From contig JADKAF010000001.1 of NCBI GenBank assembly GCA_016719295.1, positions 1,054,001 through 1,118,000 on the forward strand: 64,000 nt of DNA, written 5' to 3'. Numbering within the stretch: position 1 is the first letter of the stretch; each line of letters opens with the position of its first letter. Positions 19,728 through 28,516 of the stretch are shown one piece after another. The stretch is from Planctomycetota bacterium. GTDB lineage: Bacteria > Planctomycetota > UBA1135 > JADKAF01. Below the pieces are notes generated by a model. The model had not been told where the DNA came from. It searched no databases and was given only the letters and a program-made list of their open reading frames with translations. The position numbers were made by a program, and so were the translations under genes.

Positions 19728-20849
19728 TCAGCGTTGCCTCGCGGCGGCTACCCCTCGTCGCTCGAGCTCGCCAGCGAGCTCGAGCAGCAGCTCCGCATGC
19801 GCGCTCGCGAGCCTCTCGAGCCCGCCTTCCTCCAGGAGCTCCCGCGTGCGCCCCGGCGAGCGCTCCTCGAGCGGCGCATCGGGCGCATGCGCGCCCTCGA
19901 TCTCCAGCGTGAACGCGATCGTGCCCCGCGCCGCGAAGAACCAGTCCATCGTCGTACCGCGCGCGTGGCTCGGCACCGCGAGACGCGGGAGCCCGAGACG
20001 CTCCTGGTAGAGCTCCGCGAGCTCGTCGTAACGCGCGCGCAGCTCGCGCGACATCGGCAGCGGCGGCTGCAGGAACGCGCGCACCGACGTGTGAAAGCTC
20101 ACCGCGAGGGCGATCTCGGGATGGGCGCGCCAGAAGCTCATCACCGCCGCGCTCTCGGGCTGCGCTTCCTCCACCTCGCGGGCCTTCGCGGCGCTCCAGC
20201 GCGCGGGGAAGTCGCGATTGAGATCGACCCCGCCGTCGGGAGCACCGTTGTTCCGCCCGGGACGCGGCGGCGCGGCGAGCGCGCGCTCGCGACCATCGGG
20301 ATTCAGCACCGGCGCGAGATAGAGCGCCGTGCGGCGCAGGAAACGCGGCGCCTCGCCGCGTGCGATGCACGCACGCAGCTCTTCGGCCACGCGCAGCACG
20401 ACTTCGGCGCTCTCGAGCTCGCCGCCGTGGATCGCGCCGTCGATCCAGAGCGCCGTGCTCGCCATCTCGGATCCCGTCGCGAAGTCTCGCACCTCCAGGA
20501 ACGGCAGCGCGCGACCCTCCGCGCTGAACCCGAGCGCGCCGGCGCGAAACCAGCGCGGATGGCGCGCTTCCAGAGCGGCGAAGGCGCGAGCGATCTCGCC
20601 GGTCGCGTGATAGCGATCGAAGCGCAGCGCCGGCTCGGCGAGAGCGGCGGCTGGGACGGGCCGCTCTTCGACATCTGCGGCGCTCTCTGCCGGCAGTGGG
20701 AGCGCACCGACTTCCGAGCGCGGCTCGCTGCGAAGCGCGCCAACGACACGCGGAAGCGCGCCAACGACACGCGGCGCCGCACTCGAACTCGAGTGCGGCG
20801 CCGCGAGAGCGCAGCCCAGCGCGGCGAGGAGGAGGGCGAGAGCTTGCAT
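19728..20849 (-). CDS. Exported M14-family zinc carboxypeptidase
   Basis: A 373-residue metallopeptidase with an N-terminal signal peptide (LALLLAALGCALAAP). Zinc ligands are H141 and E144 (DGAIHGGELES) and H253 (SFHTSV). The substrate-binding VDLNRDFP is at 208-215 and the catalytic glutamate sits in FTLEIEG (about 316). The domain is a typical M14 catalytic core without a regulatory extension. Residues 15-60 are low complexity and arise from an unusual DNA structure: a 36-bp palindrome and a 21-bp tandem duplication that yields PRVVGAL twice. It starts 32 bases after tRNA-Met on the same strand, so it may be transcribed from the tRNA promoter. Confidence 0.91.
   Translation of the reverse strand: MQALALLLAALGCALAAPHSSSSAAPRVVGALPRVVGALRSEPRSEVGALPLPAESAADVEERPVPAAALAEPALRFDRYHATGEIARAFAALEARHPRWFRAGALGFSAEGRALPFLEVRDFATGSEMASTALWIDGAIHGGELESAEVVLRVAEELRACIARGEAPRFLRRTALYLAPVLNPDGRERALAAPPRPGRNNGAPDGGVDLNRDFPARWSAAKAREVEEAQPESAAVMSFWRAHPEIALAVSFHTSVRAFLQPPLPMSRELRARYDELAELYQERLGLPRLAVPSHARGTTMDWFFAARGTIAFTLEIEGAHAPDAPLEERSPGRTRELLEEGGLERLASAHAELLLELAGELERRGVAAARQR
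20733..20774 (-). repeat. 21-bp perfect tandem duplication
   Basis: Two identical in-frame 21-bp units (20733-20753 and 20754-20774) in the carboxypeptidase gene duplicate the peptide PRVVGAL in the spacer between signal peptide and enzyme. The duplication directly abuts the palindrome at 20770-20805. Confidence 0.93.
20770..20805. repeat. 36-bp palindrome with 17-bp arms and 2-base spacer
   Basis: CGCGGCGCCGCACTCGA (20770-20786) and its exact complement TCGAGTGCGGCGCCGCG (20789-20805) are separated by two bases. It lies within codons 15-27 of the carboxypeptidase gene. On mRNA it would form an extremely stable hairpin about 45 bases after the start codon. Confidence 0.95.
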
Positions 20850-20881
20850 CGCCTCCTCTACGCAGCGCGGTGTGCGCGTGA

Positions 20882-20955
20882 TAGCGGGGACCGGGATCGA
20901 ACCGGCGACAACAGGGTTATGAATCCTGTGCTCTGACCAACTGAGCTACCCCGCC
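20882..20955 (-). tRNA. tRNA-Met (anticodon CAU), elongator type
   Basis: A 74-base cloverleaf on the minus strand beginning GGCGGGGTAGCTCAG. The anticodon loop is TTCATAA and the T arm is GCCGG-TTCGATC-CCGGT. The G1 start and GGCGGGG acceptor match elongator tRNA-Met rather than initiator tRNA. The Ile(CAU) lysidine type is possible but less likely. The terminal pair is G-T and the last anticodon-stem pair is an A-C mismatch. CCA is not encoded. The M14 gene starts 32 bases downstream. Confidence 0.92.
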
Positions 20956-20968
20956 GAAGGGGGCCGAC

Positions 20969-20996
20969 AGGATAACGGCCGGCCGGCGGCGATCAA
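20969..20996 (-). promoter_or_regulatory. Putative tRNA-Met promoter
   Basis: On the minus strand TTGATC (20996-20991), a 16-base spacer and TATCCT (20974-20969) precede the tRNA by 13 bases. Both boxes match the sigma70 consensus at four of six positions. Confidence 0.5.
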
Positions 20997-21099
20997 TCCC
21001 GCGAGCCGCAGAAAGCCCGCCCCGGTTCAGCTGCGGCGGGTCGCGCCTTGAGGAACCAGGGGGCACTCGTTGGAATGCACGCTCTTCCCGGAGCCCTCC

Positions 21100-21477
21100 A
21101 TGCCCCGACTCTCTCGCGCTGCTGGCGCCGCCCTGCTCGCCTTGGCGCTCGCGAGCTGCCACCGCTCTCACTCCGTCTACATCGCCGATCGCGTCTCGCC
21201 CGAGCGCATCCACGCGGGAGCGCGCAGCTACTTCGCGAAGGAGGGCTACCGCGAGCAGAGCTGGGACCCCGACGACCTGAGCGGGGAGTTCACGCACGAG
21301 AAGGCGGGCCGCAAGACGCGCCTGCTGCTCCGTCCGCTGGGCGACGGCTGGAACCTCGACCTGCGCTGCTACGACGCCGCCGGCGACCTCGAGAAGCGCG
21401 AGACCGGACGGCTGCGCGACCGCCTGCTCGAGGCGTTGCGCGACGAGGGCCTGCCGGCGCGAGAAGGCCCGTTCTGA
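21100..21477 (+). CDS. Small lipoprotein of unknown function
   Basis: A 125-residue protein. The ATG at 21100 is preceded by GGAG. The signal peptide ends in a lipobox (LASC) with lipid-attachment Cys at residue 20. The mature part is a compact, charged domain of about 100 residues (IHAGARSYFAKEGYREQSWDPD, LLLRPLGDGWNLDLRCYD) that I do not recognise. It should be anchored in the inner or outer membrane after LspA processing. It is alone on its strand between tRNA-Met and the convergent hydrolase gene. Confidence 0.8.
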   Translation: MPRLSRAAGAALLALALASCHRSHSVYIADRVSPERIHAGARSYFAKEGYREQSWDPDDLSGEFTHEKAGRKTRLLLRPLGDGWNLDLRCYDAAGDLEKRETGRLRDRLLEALRDEGLPAREGPF

Positions 21478-21514
21478 GCCGACGGCGGACCCGCTCGTGG
21501 GGTCGCGAGCGCGC

Positions 21515-22846
21515 TCAGCGCTCGATCCGCCATCGCGCGGCGGCGCCGGGAGCGAGCAGCGAGAGGCCCTCCTCCGCGCTCCAAGGCGGAGCTTCCAACG
21601 CGCGCCCGCCGCGCCACACCGCCGCGGGCGACCTCGCGAGCCCGAGCACGACTACCCGCTGCACCGCCGCGCCGCCGCGGAGCAGGCGGAGCTCGAGCGC
21701 TCCGTCCGCCGGAACACCGAGGGCTCCGGCCTCGAGGTGGAGCTCTGCGGCGCCACGCAGCGCGCCGACCTTCCAGCCCCCGCCCTCGCGAGCGACGCGC
21801 GCCGTGGCGAAGGCCGCGCCTTCTCGCGGCACGAGACGCACGCCGAGCCGGCTCGCCTCGCCGTCGGAGACGAGCTCCACCATGCGCGGCAGCGGGCCGA
21901 GCTGCTGGCGCTCGAGCCAAGCGCAGACCGTGGAAGCCGGCGCGATGCGCCAGTCATGCGCCGGCGAGCGACCGCGCACGTTCCACTCGAGGACCGGTGC
22001 GCCGCGCGCGCGCAGCCAAGCGCCGAGCGCGGTGCTCTGCGCCCGCAGGTACGTCAGCGGATCGTCCGGCGCGTGCACGAGCAGCAGCGGCAGATCGAGG
22101 AGCTGCCGCGCGTAGCTCGGCTCGCTCGCCAGGCCGAGCCGCGTCGCGTCGAGGCGCAGCACGCTCGAGCGTCGATAGGGTCGCTCGTCGGCCGCCGGCG
22201 CCGCACCGAAGAGGCGTTCCATCCAGGCGCGCAACGGCGCGCTCTCGCGCGCGTAGGTATCGAGCAGATCGTGCGGCCCTTGCAGCGCCGCGACCGCGGC
22301 GAAGCGCGCGACCTCGTCCTCGCGATGACGCGCGGCGAAGCAGAGCGCGCTCTGCGCGCCCATCGACCAGCCCACGGCGTAGAGACGGCGCCGATCGATG
22401 GGCTGCTCGGCCAGCACCCGCGCCAGCACGGCGCGCACGTTCCGCTGCGCCGGGGGAAAGCCGAACGACTTGTCGTCGAGCCCTCGCGGCGCGAGCAGGA
22501 ACCAGCCGCGCGCGGCGCACTCCGCGGGATAGTCGGTGTCGCGGAAGATCTGCCGCGGCGGAGCACCGAAGCCGTGCCACGCGAGCAGCAGCGGGCGCAC
22601 CTCGCCCGCGCGCAGATCGCGCGGCACGCCGAGCAGGTAGTCCTCGCCGAAGCCCGTGCCTGTCTGCGCTCCGTCGAGGAAGCCCTCGCGGATCTCGAGC
22701 GCCGTCGAGAGCTCGGGCGCGGAAGAGCTCTCGCGCTCCTCCGCGGCGCGAGCCTCGTCGAGCAAGCTCTGCGCGCCGCACGGCGCGGCGGCGAGCGCCA
22801 GCGAGACGGCGTGCGCGAGCCTGCGAGTGCGCGTGCGCATGACCAT
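21515..22846 (-). CDS. Exported alpha/beta hydrolase (esterase/dienelactone hydrolase-like)
   Basis: A 443-residue protein with a signal peptide ending near APCGA. The hydrolase domain (about 50-305) has LLLAWHGFG (oxyanion region), the nucleophile elbow GWSMGA with S161, an acidic residue in VHAPDDP (about 261) and H297 in SPAHDW, a complete catalytic triad. Residues 310-443 form an extra beta-rich domain of unknown role. The plan resembles secreted PHB-depolymerase or peptidase-like hydrolases, but the substrate cannot be told. It is the last gene of a long minus-strand run and starts 18 bases after the stop of the repeat-domain gene at 22865. Confidence 0.86.
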   Translation of the reverse strand: MVMRTRTRRLAHAVSLALAAAPCGAQSLLDEARAAEERESSSAPELSTALEIREGFLDGAQTGTGFGEDYLLGVPRDLRAGEVRPLLLAWHGFGAPPRQIFRDTDYPAECAARGWFLLAPRGLDDKSFGFPPAQRNVRAVLARVLAEQPIDRRRLYAVGWSMGAQSALCFAARHREDEVARFAAVAALQGPHDLLDTYARESAPLRAWMERLFGAAPAADERPYRRSSVLRLDATRLGLASEPSYARQLLDLPLLLVHAPDDPLTYLRAQSTALGAWLRARGAPVLEWNVRGRSPAHDWRIAPASTVCAWLERQQLGPLPRMVELVSDGEASRLGVRLVPREGAAFATARVAREGGGWKVGALRGAAELHLEAGALGVPADGALELRLLRGGAAVQRVVVLGLARSPAAVWRGGRALEAPPWSAEEGLSLLAPGAAARWRIER

Positions 22847-22864
22847 CAGCCTCGGCCCTCGCCC

Positions 22865-25486
22865 TCAGCGCCTGCGCGGCGCATCGTCTGTGGCGCGGCG
22901 CGCGGCCTCCAGAGCGGCACGCCGAGCGGCCTCGGCCGCGGCGCGCTTCGCGCGCTCCTCCTCGACGCGCTTGCGACGCTCGGCAGCGCGCTCGGCCTCG
23001 CGTCGGCGCGCCTGCTCGCGCGGCGAGAGCAGCTCCACGATCGTCCGCTGCTCGCCTTCCACGAGCTCCACCGTGCGCTGGCCCACCCAACCCGATCCGG
23101 CGCGCACGAGCAGCTCCCACTTCCCCGGCACGAGCCCTTCGATCTGCCCCGCACCGGCCTTGCCGGTCGCTGCGATCGTCCGCGCGCCGCGCTCGACGGC
23201 GCGTCCCTCCACCGGGCGCAGCTGGATGCGCAGCTCGCGCTCGACGTCGAGCTTGCGCGCTTCGTCGCGATCCGCTGGGTGAAGACGCGTCGCGACGACG
23301 AGATCCGCGCCGAGCTCGAGCATCACCACGCCGAGATCGAGCGTGCCGCCGCCCCAGATCTCCAGCGCGGGGAAGAAGAGCCGCGCATGCCGCGGAGCTT
23401 GGATCTCGACGCCGCCCATCCCCGCTTCGATCCCCGCCCACTGGAAGCGCCCCGCTGCGCCGTAGCTCACGCTCCCACCGCGGAGACCGAGCCCCTCCAC
23501 GCGATAGCTCGAAGGCGGCGCGCCGTCGATCGAGGAGCGCACGAGGCCGACGAGCGTCCCGGTCGGCGCGCGCTCCAAGGTCTCGAGCGTGAGCGACACC
23601 TCTTCGTCGCCGGGCAGCACGATCAAGGCCCGATCGATCGGCAGCGGCGCGTGTCCGAAGCTCTGCACGCGCACGCCGTAGGCGCCCGGCAGCACGTCGG
23701 GAACGAAGAACTCGCCGTACGCATCGCTGCGCCCGCGGAAGGCGTTCGGCTTGCGCGGCGCGCCGCGTCCCGAGAGCTCCTCCACGAGCTCGATCCGCGC
23801 GGACCCGACGGCGCGGCCCAGGGTATCGACGACGCGCCCACGCACGCCGTACGCACCGCGCAGCACGAGGCGCAGCTCTGCGAGCGCGGCCTGCTTCGGC
23901 GGCGCGACGCGCTCGCGCTGCTCGCGGAAGCCGGTGGCCTCGGCGATGAGCTCGAGCGGGAGGCGCGGGAAAGGCCCGAGCTCGAAGTTCCCCTGCGCGT
24001 CGCTGCGCGCGCTGCGCACTTCCCCGAGCGCATCTCGCGCGCCTGCGGGTCCGACCTCGATCGCGACATCGGCGAGCGGCTCCCCCGCCGAGCCGAGCAC
24101 GCGGCCGCGGACGCCGAAGGGCGGCAAGAGCTGGATCTCGACCGGCGTCGGCGGACGCTGCGCCGCCTCCGGCCCCAGGCGAAGCTCTCGCACGCCGTAC
24201 GCGAGCTCGAGATCGAACGCGCAGAGCTTCCACGCACCGGGGCGGAGCCCTTGGATGCGGAACGCGCCGTCGGCATCGCTGCGGGTGACGTGGTCCTCCT
24301 CGTCGACGGCAGCGAAGCGCGGGAACGAGCGCTTCTCGCTCAGCGCGACGACCGGCACGCCGGCGACGGGCTGGCCCTCGGGATCGCGCACGACGCCGAC
24401 GGCCGTGATCCCGCGCGAGAGGCGCAGCTCCACCAACGGGAGCTCCGCGGAGCTCGCCTCCTTCGGAACCTCGAGCGTGCACGACGCGCTCTCCGCCGCG
24501 CGCTCCGCGCTGCGCGCTACGACGCGGACCTCACCGGCAGCGAGCCCCGCGAAGCGCGCTTCGCCACGCGCGTCGCTCGTCCCCTCTCGCGCGACGCGCG
24601 GTCGGCCTCCTTCGGCTTCCTGGCGGACCAGGATCTCGGCGGCCGAGAGCGGCGCACCTGCTTCGTCGAGGACGCGCACGAGCAGCTGCAGCTCGGGATG
24701 CAGCGCGAGCGAGATCTCCTCGTCCTGCCCGCGGCGGAGCGCCACGCGCTCGAGGCGCAGAGGTGCGTAGCCGCTGGCACGGACCTGCAGCTCGAAGTCT
24801 CCGGGTCCGAGCCCTTCGATCGCGAAGGCGCCCGAGCTGGCGCTCGAGGCCGGGTCGCTCGCCCGCGGAACGCCGCTCACCGCGGCAACGCGCAGCGCGG
24901 TGATCTCCGCGCCGGCGACGGGCTCGCCGGCGCTCGCGTCGATCACGCGCCCGCGCAGCGCGAGCGCGCGATCGAGCGCGAGCTCTCGCTCGCCTTCGAA
25001 GGGAAGCGCCGCGAAACGCGCCGGCAGGAACCCTTCCGCGCGTACCTCCAGCGCGATCGCGCCCGCGGTCGGAAGCTCCAACGCGAAGGCGCCCGCGGCA
25101 TCGGCCTCGAACTCCACGACGCCGCCCGCGAGCTGCACGCGCAGGAGCGCGCGAGGAATCGGCTCCCCGCCGAGCTCCACGACGCGCCCGCGCAGCGCGG
25201 GCACGGCCCCGGCGAGCAGCTCTTCGCGCGATGGCGCCGCGGGCTCCGTCCAAGCGGCCACCCCGGCGTCAGCTCCTTGGCGCTCCCAGCGCTGGTCCTG
25301 GGCGCCGGGTGGCGCGAGCAGCGCGTCCCCTTCGGCGACTCTCGCGGTGGGCGCGATCGCCAGCTCGCGACGCTCGCTCGCGCGCACCGGAGCTTCGTCC
25401 CGCAGGAGCTCCCAGCCCAGCGCGAGGATGCCGAGCACGAACGCCACGAGCAGCGCGGCCGAGAAACGAGACGAGCGAAAGCGCAT
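22865..25486 (-). CDS. Membrane-anchored protein with tandem carboxypeptidase-regulatory-like domains
   Basis: An 873-residue protein with a basic N-terminus and one uncleaved membrane anchor (about 8-25). A series of six or more beta-sandwich repeats of the carboxypeptidase-regulatory/transthyretin-like type follows. Each has the pattern LRGRV-x-G-x-P-AGA (as in ALRGRVIDASAGEPVAGAE), then DA-x-G-x-F (DADGAFRIQGLRPG), then an L-x-G-Y/F strand. The last 60 residues are a strongly charged, alanine-rich helix (EEERAKRAAAEAARR). No catalytic domain is visible. Three other proteins in the window (40856, 49960, 61015) share the build. Role is probably structural or carbohydrate binding at the cell surface, which is inference. 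Confidence 0.86.
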   Translation of the reverse strand: MRFRSSRFSAALLVAFVLGILALGWELLRDEAPVRASERRELAIAPTARVAEGDALLAPPGAQDQRWERQGADAGVAAWTEPAAPSREELLAGAVPALRGRVVELGGEPIPRALLRVQLAGGVVEFEADAAGAFALELPTAGAIALEVRAEGFLPARFAALPFEGERELALDRALALRGRVIDASAGEPVAGAEITALRVAAVSGVPRASDPASSASSGAFAIEGLGPGDFELQVRASGYAPLRLERVALRRGQDEEISLALHPELQLLVRVLDEAGAPLSAAEILVRQEAEGGRPRVAREGTSDARGEARFAGLAAGEVRVVARSAERAAESASCTLEVPKEASSAELPLVELRLSRGITAVGVVRDPEGQPVAGVPVVALSEKRSFPRFAAVDEEDHVTRSDADGAFRIQGLRPGAWKLCAFDLELAYGVRELRLGPEAAQRPPTPVEIQLLPPFGVRGRVLGSAGEPLADVAIEVGPAGARDALGEVRSARSDAQGNFELGPFPRLPLELIAEATGFREQRERVAPPKQAALAELRLVLRGAYGVRGRVVDTLGRAVGSARIELVEELSGRGAPRKPNAFRGRSDAYGEFFVPDVLPGAYGVRVQSFGHAPLPIDRALIVLPGDEEVSLTLETLERAPTGTLVGLVRSSIDGAPPSSYRVEGLGLRGGSVSYGAAGRFQWAGIEAGMGGVEIQAPRHARLFFPALEIWGGGTLDLGVVMLELGADLVVATRLHPADRDEARKLDVERELRIQLRPVEGRAVERGARTIAATGKAGAGQIEGLVPGKWELLVRAGSGWVGQRTVELVEGEQRTIVELLSPREQARRREAERAAERRKRVEEERAKRAAAEAARRAALEAARRATDDAPRRR

Positions 25487-25578
25487 CGGGGCGAACGGAG
25501 CTCCAGGGGGCAGGTGAAGGCGTCAACGATAGCTCCTCTCGCCCGGCTTGCCGTGGCGCGGAAGCCGAGAATCTCGGC

Positions 25579-26442
25579 TCAGGAGGGCTCGGCGAGCTCG
25601 ATCGGCGCCGAGAAGGCGCCCGCGGGCGGCTGCGCGAGCTCGAGCTTCCTCACGCGACGCCCGAGGTCGTCCACCACCCAGAGCTGCCCCGTCTCGCCCC
25701 AGGCCAGCCCCGAGGGATCGCAGAGCTCCGCGCGCGGCGCGAGCTCGCCGAGGAACACGCCGTCGCGATCGAAGAGCTTGAGCGCCGCGTCGATGCCGAC
25801 CTGCGCCACCACCAGGCCTCCGCCCGGCACCGGCAGCACCGCCGAAGGCAGCGAGCGCTCGCCGGCGCTCGTCGCCGTCGAGAGCATCCAGAGGAACGCG
25901 CCGTCGCGCGAGAAGACCTGCACGCAGCCGTTGCGTGTGTCGGCGACGTAGATGCGCTCCTCGTCCACGCGGATCCCGCGCGGGGCGCCGAAGCACTCCT
26001 CCTCTTCACCGAACGAGGAAAGCCGACCCGCGTAGCGACCGCGCTCGTCGTAGAGCTGGACGCCGTGGACGAGAGGGCGATCGCCGCACGCGACGACGAG
26101 CAAGCCGTCGGTGCGCAGTGCCACGGCGTTCGGGTGCTGCAGCGCGCGCTTGCGGTCCAGCCCCCGGCGCTGCGCGTGGCTGGGCCCGCCGAAGCGCTGC
26201 AGCTCCTGCCCGAAGAGCGAAACGCGCCGCAGCATGGAGGCCTGCGCGTCGGCGATCCACAGCGTGTGGTCGTCGCCGAAGCAGAGCGACGAGACATCGG
26301 CCCAGCCCGCCTCGCCCGCCGGCGGCAGCACGATCGTGCGACGCAGCACTCCGCGCGCGCGGTCGAAGAGCTTGATCTCGGCCTGGATCTCGCAGTAGCC
26401 CACCGCGAGCAGCTGGCCGCGGCTGTCCAGTGCGCCGTACAT
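25579..26442 (-). CDS. NHL-repeat beta-propeller protein
   Basis: A 287-residue protein made of about six NHL-type blades. Typical strands are LCFGDDHTLWIADAQASMLRRVS, PNAVALRTDGLLVVA, PRGIRVDEERIYVADTRNGCVQVFS and PSGLAWGETGQLWVVDDLGRRVRKL. No signal peptide or membrane span is evident, so it may be cytoplasmic or need a partner for export. NHL propellers usually bind proteins or ligands; no enzyme residues can be assigned. It lies between a GT-C-type membrane protein upstream (77-bp gap) and the large repeat-domain protein downstream (92-bp gap). Confidence 0.82.
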   Translation of the reverse strand: MYGALDSRGQLLAVGYCEIQAEIKLFDRARGVLRRTIVLPPAGEAGWADVSSLCFGDDHTLWIADAQASMLRRVSLFGQELQRFGGPSHAQRRGLDRKRALQHPNAVALRTDGLLVVACGDRPLVHGVQLYDERGRYAGRLSSFGEEEECFGAPRGIRVDEERIYVADTRNGCVQVFSRDGAFLWMLSTATSAGERSLPSAVLPVPGGGLVVAQVGIDAALKLFDRDGVFLGELAPRAELCDPSGLAWGETGQLWVVDDLGRRVRKLELAQPPAGAFSAPIELAEPS

Positions 26443-26519
26443 GCGGACGCAGCGTAGTGCGTCGAGCGAGCCGCGCGCAAGTGCGCGCGTCCGGAGGCGT
26501 CCGCGTGCGGCCGCGCCGC

Positions 26520-28103
26520 TCAGCGCGCGGCGGCCAGCGCGCCGCGCGCGATCGCGCGCTCGAGCCGTCGGCGCGAAGCCAGGTCGCCCAGGCCCTGCTC
26601 ATCGAAGCTCGCGTGGCCTTCCGCCCAGCTCGCGCGCACGAACAACGCCCACGGTCCGTCGAGCGCCGCGGGACGCCACGCCGTCGAAGCGGCGAGATGC
26701 GCCGCGAGCACGCGCGTATGCGCCGCGCGCAGATCGACGAGCGCCGCCTGCAGCTCGAAGCGCTCGCAGCTGCGCTCGAAGAAGCCGACGTCGGCGAGGA
26801 GATCGAAGTAGGTCTCGAGCCCGGCGCGGCCGAGCACCTCGAGACGCGCATCGACGAGTGCTGGACGCTCGAGCACGAAGCTCGCGCACGCGCCGACGTT
26901 GAGATCGCAGAAGAGCGCCGCCCCGGCGCCAGCGCGCTTCCAGCGCTCGAGCCCCACCAGCGGGAACTGCTCGGGCGCGACGCCCAGTCCGCTGCGCGAG
27001 ACGGAACGGAAGCCATGCGCGCGCGCGGGCCCCGCGGCATCGAAAGCCAGCGCGGAGGCGAGCACGGCGAGCAGGCCGGCGGCGCCGATCGCGGCGCGCC
27101 GCGGCAGCGCGAGCGCGAGCAGCGGCACCAGCGCCGCGGCGGTCGCGAGCGCGGCGAAGCTCAGGTTGCGGCGCGCCTGGAACGCGAGGAAGAGCGCTCC
27201 GCCCCCGATCGCGAGCAGCGCGAAGGACTGCGCGGAGCGCCGCTGCGCAAGCGCGATCAGCACGCCGAGAGCGACGAGCGCCGCGAACGCGCCGAAGGTC
27301 CACGCGGTGGCATCGCTTCGGAGCAGCGCCGGGGTGAACTCGGCGATGCGCGCGAACACGCCCGCGGAGCCATCGATGCGCGTCCAGAGCACCCACGGGA
27401 AGAGCCAGCCCTCGACGCCATAGGGATTGGCGAGCGGAGCGGCGAGCAGCAGCGCGCCGAGCGCCAGCGCTCCCGCGCGACGCTCGCGCTGCAGCAGGAG
27501 CGGCGCGAGCAAGCCCGAGGCGATCAGCCAGCCGAGCACGAAGAGCCCTTGCACGTTGGCGAGCGCGACCTGCAGAGCCACCGCGGCGATCGCGGCGCGG
27601 CGACAGCGCAGGCGCGCGAAGCGCGTCAGCGCCGCGAGGAGCAGCGCGAGCAGCACATAGCTCAGCAGCTCCGGTCGCAGCATCGGTCGCAGAGCGAATG
27701 CGGGCACCCAGGCCAAGGCCGCGATCGGCGCGAGCAAACGCGCGCGCTCTTCGTCCACGCCGGCCCAGCGCAGTCCCTCGCGCGCCGCGAGCACCGTCGC
27801 GAGCGCCACCGCTGCCGCCAGCGCGCAGCCGAAGAGCCCGAGCCCGACGGGACCGCCCGCGCACCAGGCGCCGTAGGCGAGGAGCTGGAAGCCCCAGTGG
27901 AGGTCGATCCACGGCGCGCCGGCCCGCGTCAGCGTGAGCTCGTCGACGCGCGGCACCTCGCCCCGCTCCCAGAGCAGGCGGCCGCCCGAGAGATGGAACC
28001 AGAAATCGCCCTCGTGGAGCGGCACGGCCAGCAGCGCGCCGCACCAAGCGGCGACGGCCCAGGTCGTGAAGAGCGCGATCCAGCGCGTCTGCGATGCCGA
28101 CAC
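26520..28103 (-). CDS. Polytopic membrane protein, GT-C glycosyltransferase-like
   Basis: 527 residues from the GTG at 28103, chosen because GGAGG lies seven bases upstream. About ten to twelve membrane spans. The first loop reads HEGDFWFHLSGGRLLWERG, followed by PRVDELTLTRAGAPWIDLHWGFQLL. This acid-aromatic-His arrangement in the first extracytoplasmic loop is typical of GT-C-like membrane proteins related to mannosyltransferases. The C-terminal 150 residues are soluble (CDLNVGACASFVLERPALVDARLEV), as in such enzymes. The donor would be a polyprenyl-phosphate sugar. Catalysis is not proven. It is upstream of the NHL protein and downstream of the TRL pair. Confidence 0.75.
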   Translation of the reverse strand: MSASQTRWIALFTTWAVAAWCGALLAVPLHEGDFWFHLSGGRLLWERGEVPRVDELTLTRAGAPWIDLHWGFQLLAYGAWCAGGPVGLGLFGCALAAAVALATVLAAREGLRWAGVDEERARLLAPIAALAWVPAFALRPMLRPELLSYVLLALLLAALTRFARLRCRRAAIAAVALQVALANVQGLFVLGWLIASGLLAPLLLQRERRAGALALGALLLAAPLANPYGVEGWLFPWVLWTRIDGSAGVFARIAEFTPALLRSDATAWTFGAFAALVALGVLIALAQRRSAQSFALLAIGGGALFLAFQARRNLSFAALATAAALVPLLALALPRRAAIGAAGLLAVLASALAFDAAGPARAHGFRSVSRSGLGVAPEQFPLVGLERWKRAGAGAALFCDLNVGACASFVLERPALVDARLEVLGRAGLETYFDLLADVGFFERSCERFELQAALVDLRAAHTRVLAAHLAASTAWRPAALDGPWALFVRASWAEGHASFDEQGLGDLASRRRLERAIARGALAAAR

Positions 28104-28180
28104 GGAGTTCCTCCGGTCGCTTCTCGGCTCGCGCGGGGCGGCGCTGGAGCAGCTTCCCGAGGGAACCCGACGCGCGAGGA

Positions 28181-28516
28181 TCACTCCCCGTAGAGGTCGA
28201 CGTACTCCTGCCACCAGTACCAGAGCACGGTGACGCTGTGCTTGTCGGCGTAGTGGACCTTCTTCCACCCCAGGCTCGCGGCGATCGTCCCGATGCCGTT
28301 GTCGCCCCAGCCGACCTCCATGTAGTAGTAGCGGAAGCGCTTGAGGTCGCCGCGCCCGATCTGATGCCCCTTGCGTGGGTCGACGGGCGTGTCGCCGACA
28401 TTCACGTCGAGCGGCTCGACGACATCGGTGTAGATCAAGCCGATCGGCATGGTGCAGCCCGAGCCGAGGAGCACCAGCGCGAGAGCTGCCGCGTGGATCG
28501 AGCTCGCGCGCTTCAT
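28181..28516 (-). CDS. TRL-like lipoprotein (second of tandem pair)
   Basis: A 111-residue protein with a signal peptide and probable lipidated Cys at 21 (LLGSGC). The mature domain (PIGLIYTDVVEPLDVNVGDTP ... WKKVHYADKHSVTVLWYWWQEYVDLYGE) matches the TRL-like family of small bacterial lipoproteins: an IYTDV start, a GWKKVH segment and a terminal YGE. Its ATG overlaps the stop of the upstream paralogue as ATGA. The function of the family is unknown. This copy is more divergent than its neighbour, with an aromatic-rich WYWW segment. Confidence 0.82.
   Translation of the reverse strand: MKRASSIHAAALALVLLGSGCTMPIGLIYTDVVEPLDVNVGDTPVDPRKGHQIGRGDLKRFRYYYMEVGWGDNGIGTIAASLGWKKVHYADKHSVTVLWYWWQEYVDLYGE

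Noticed and set aside
21497..25951. A 1,484-codon open frame on the plus strand opposite the hydrolase and repeat-domain genes
   Set aside because: At about 70% GC, long open antisense frames are expected; its translation is Arg/Ala/Glu-rich with no domain, while the minus strand encodes recognisable proteins.
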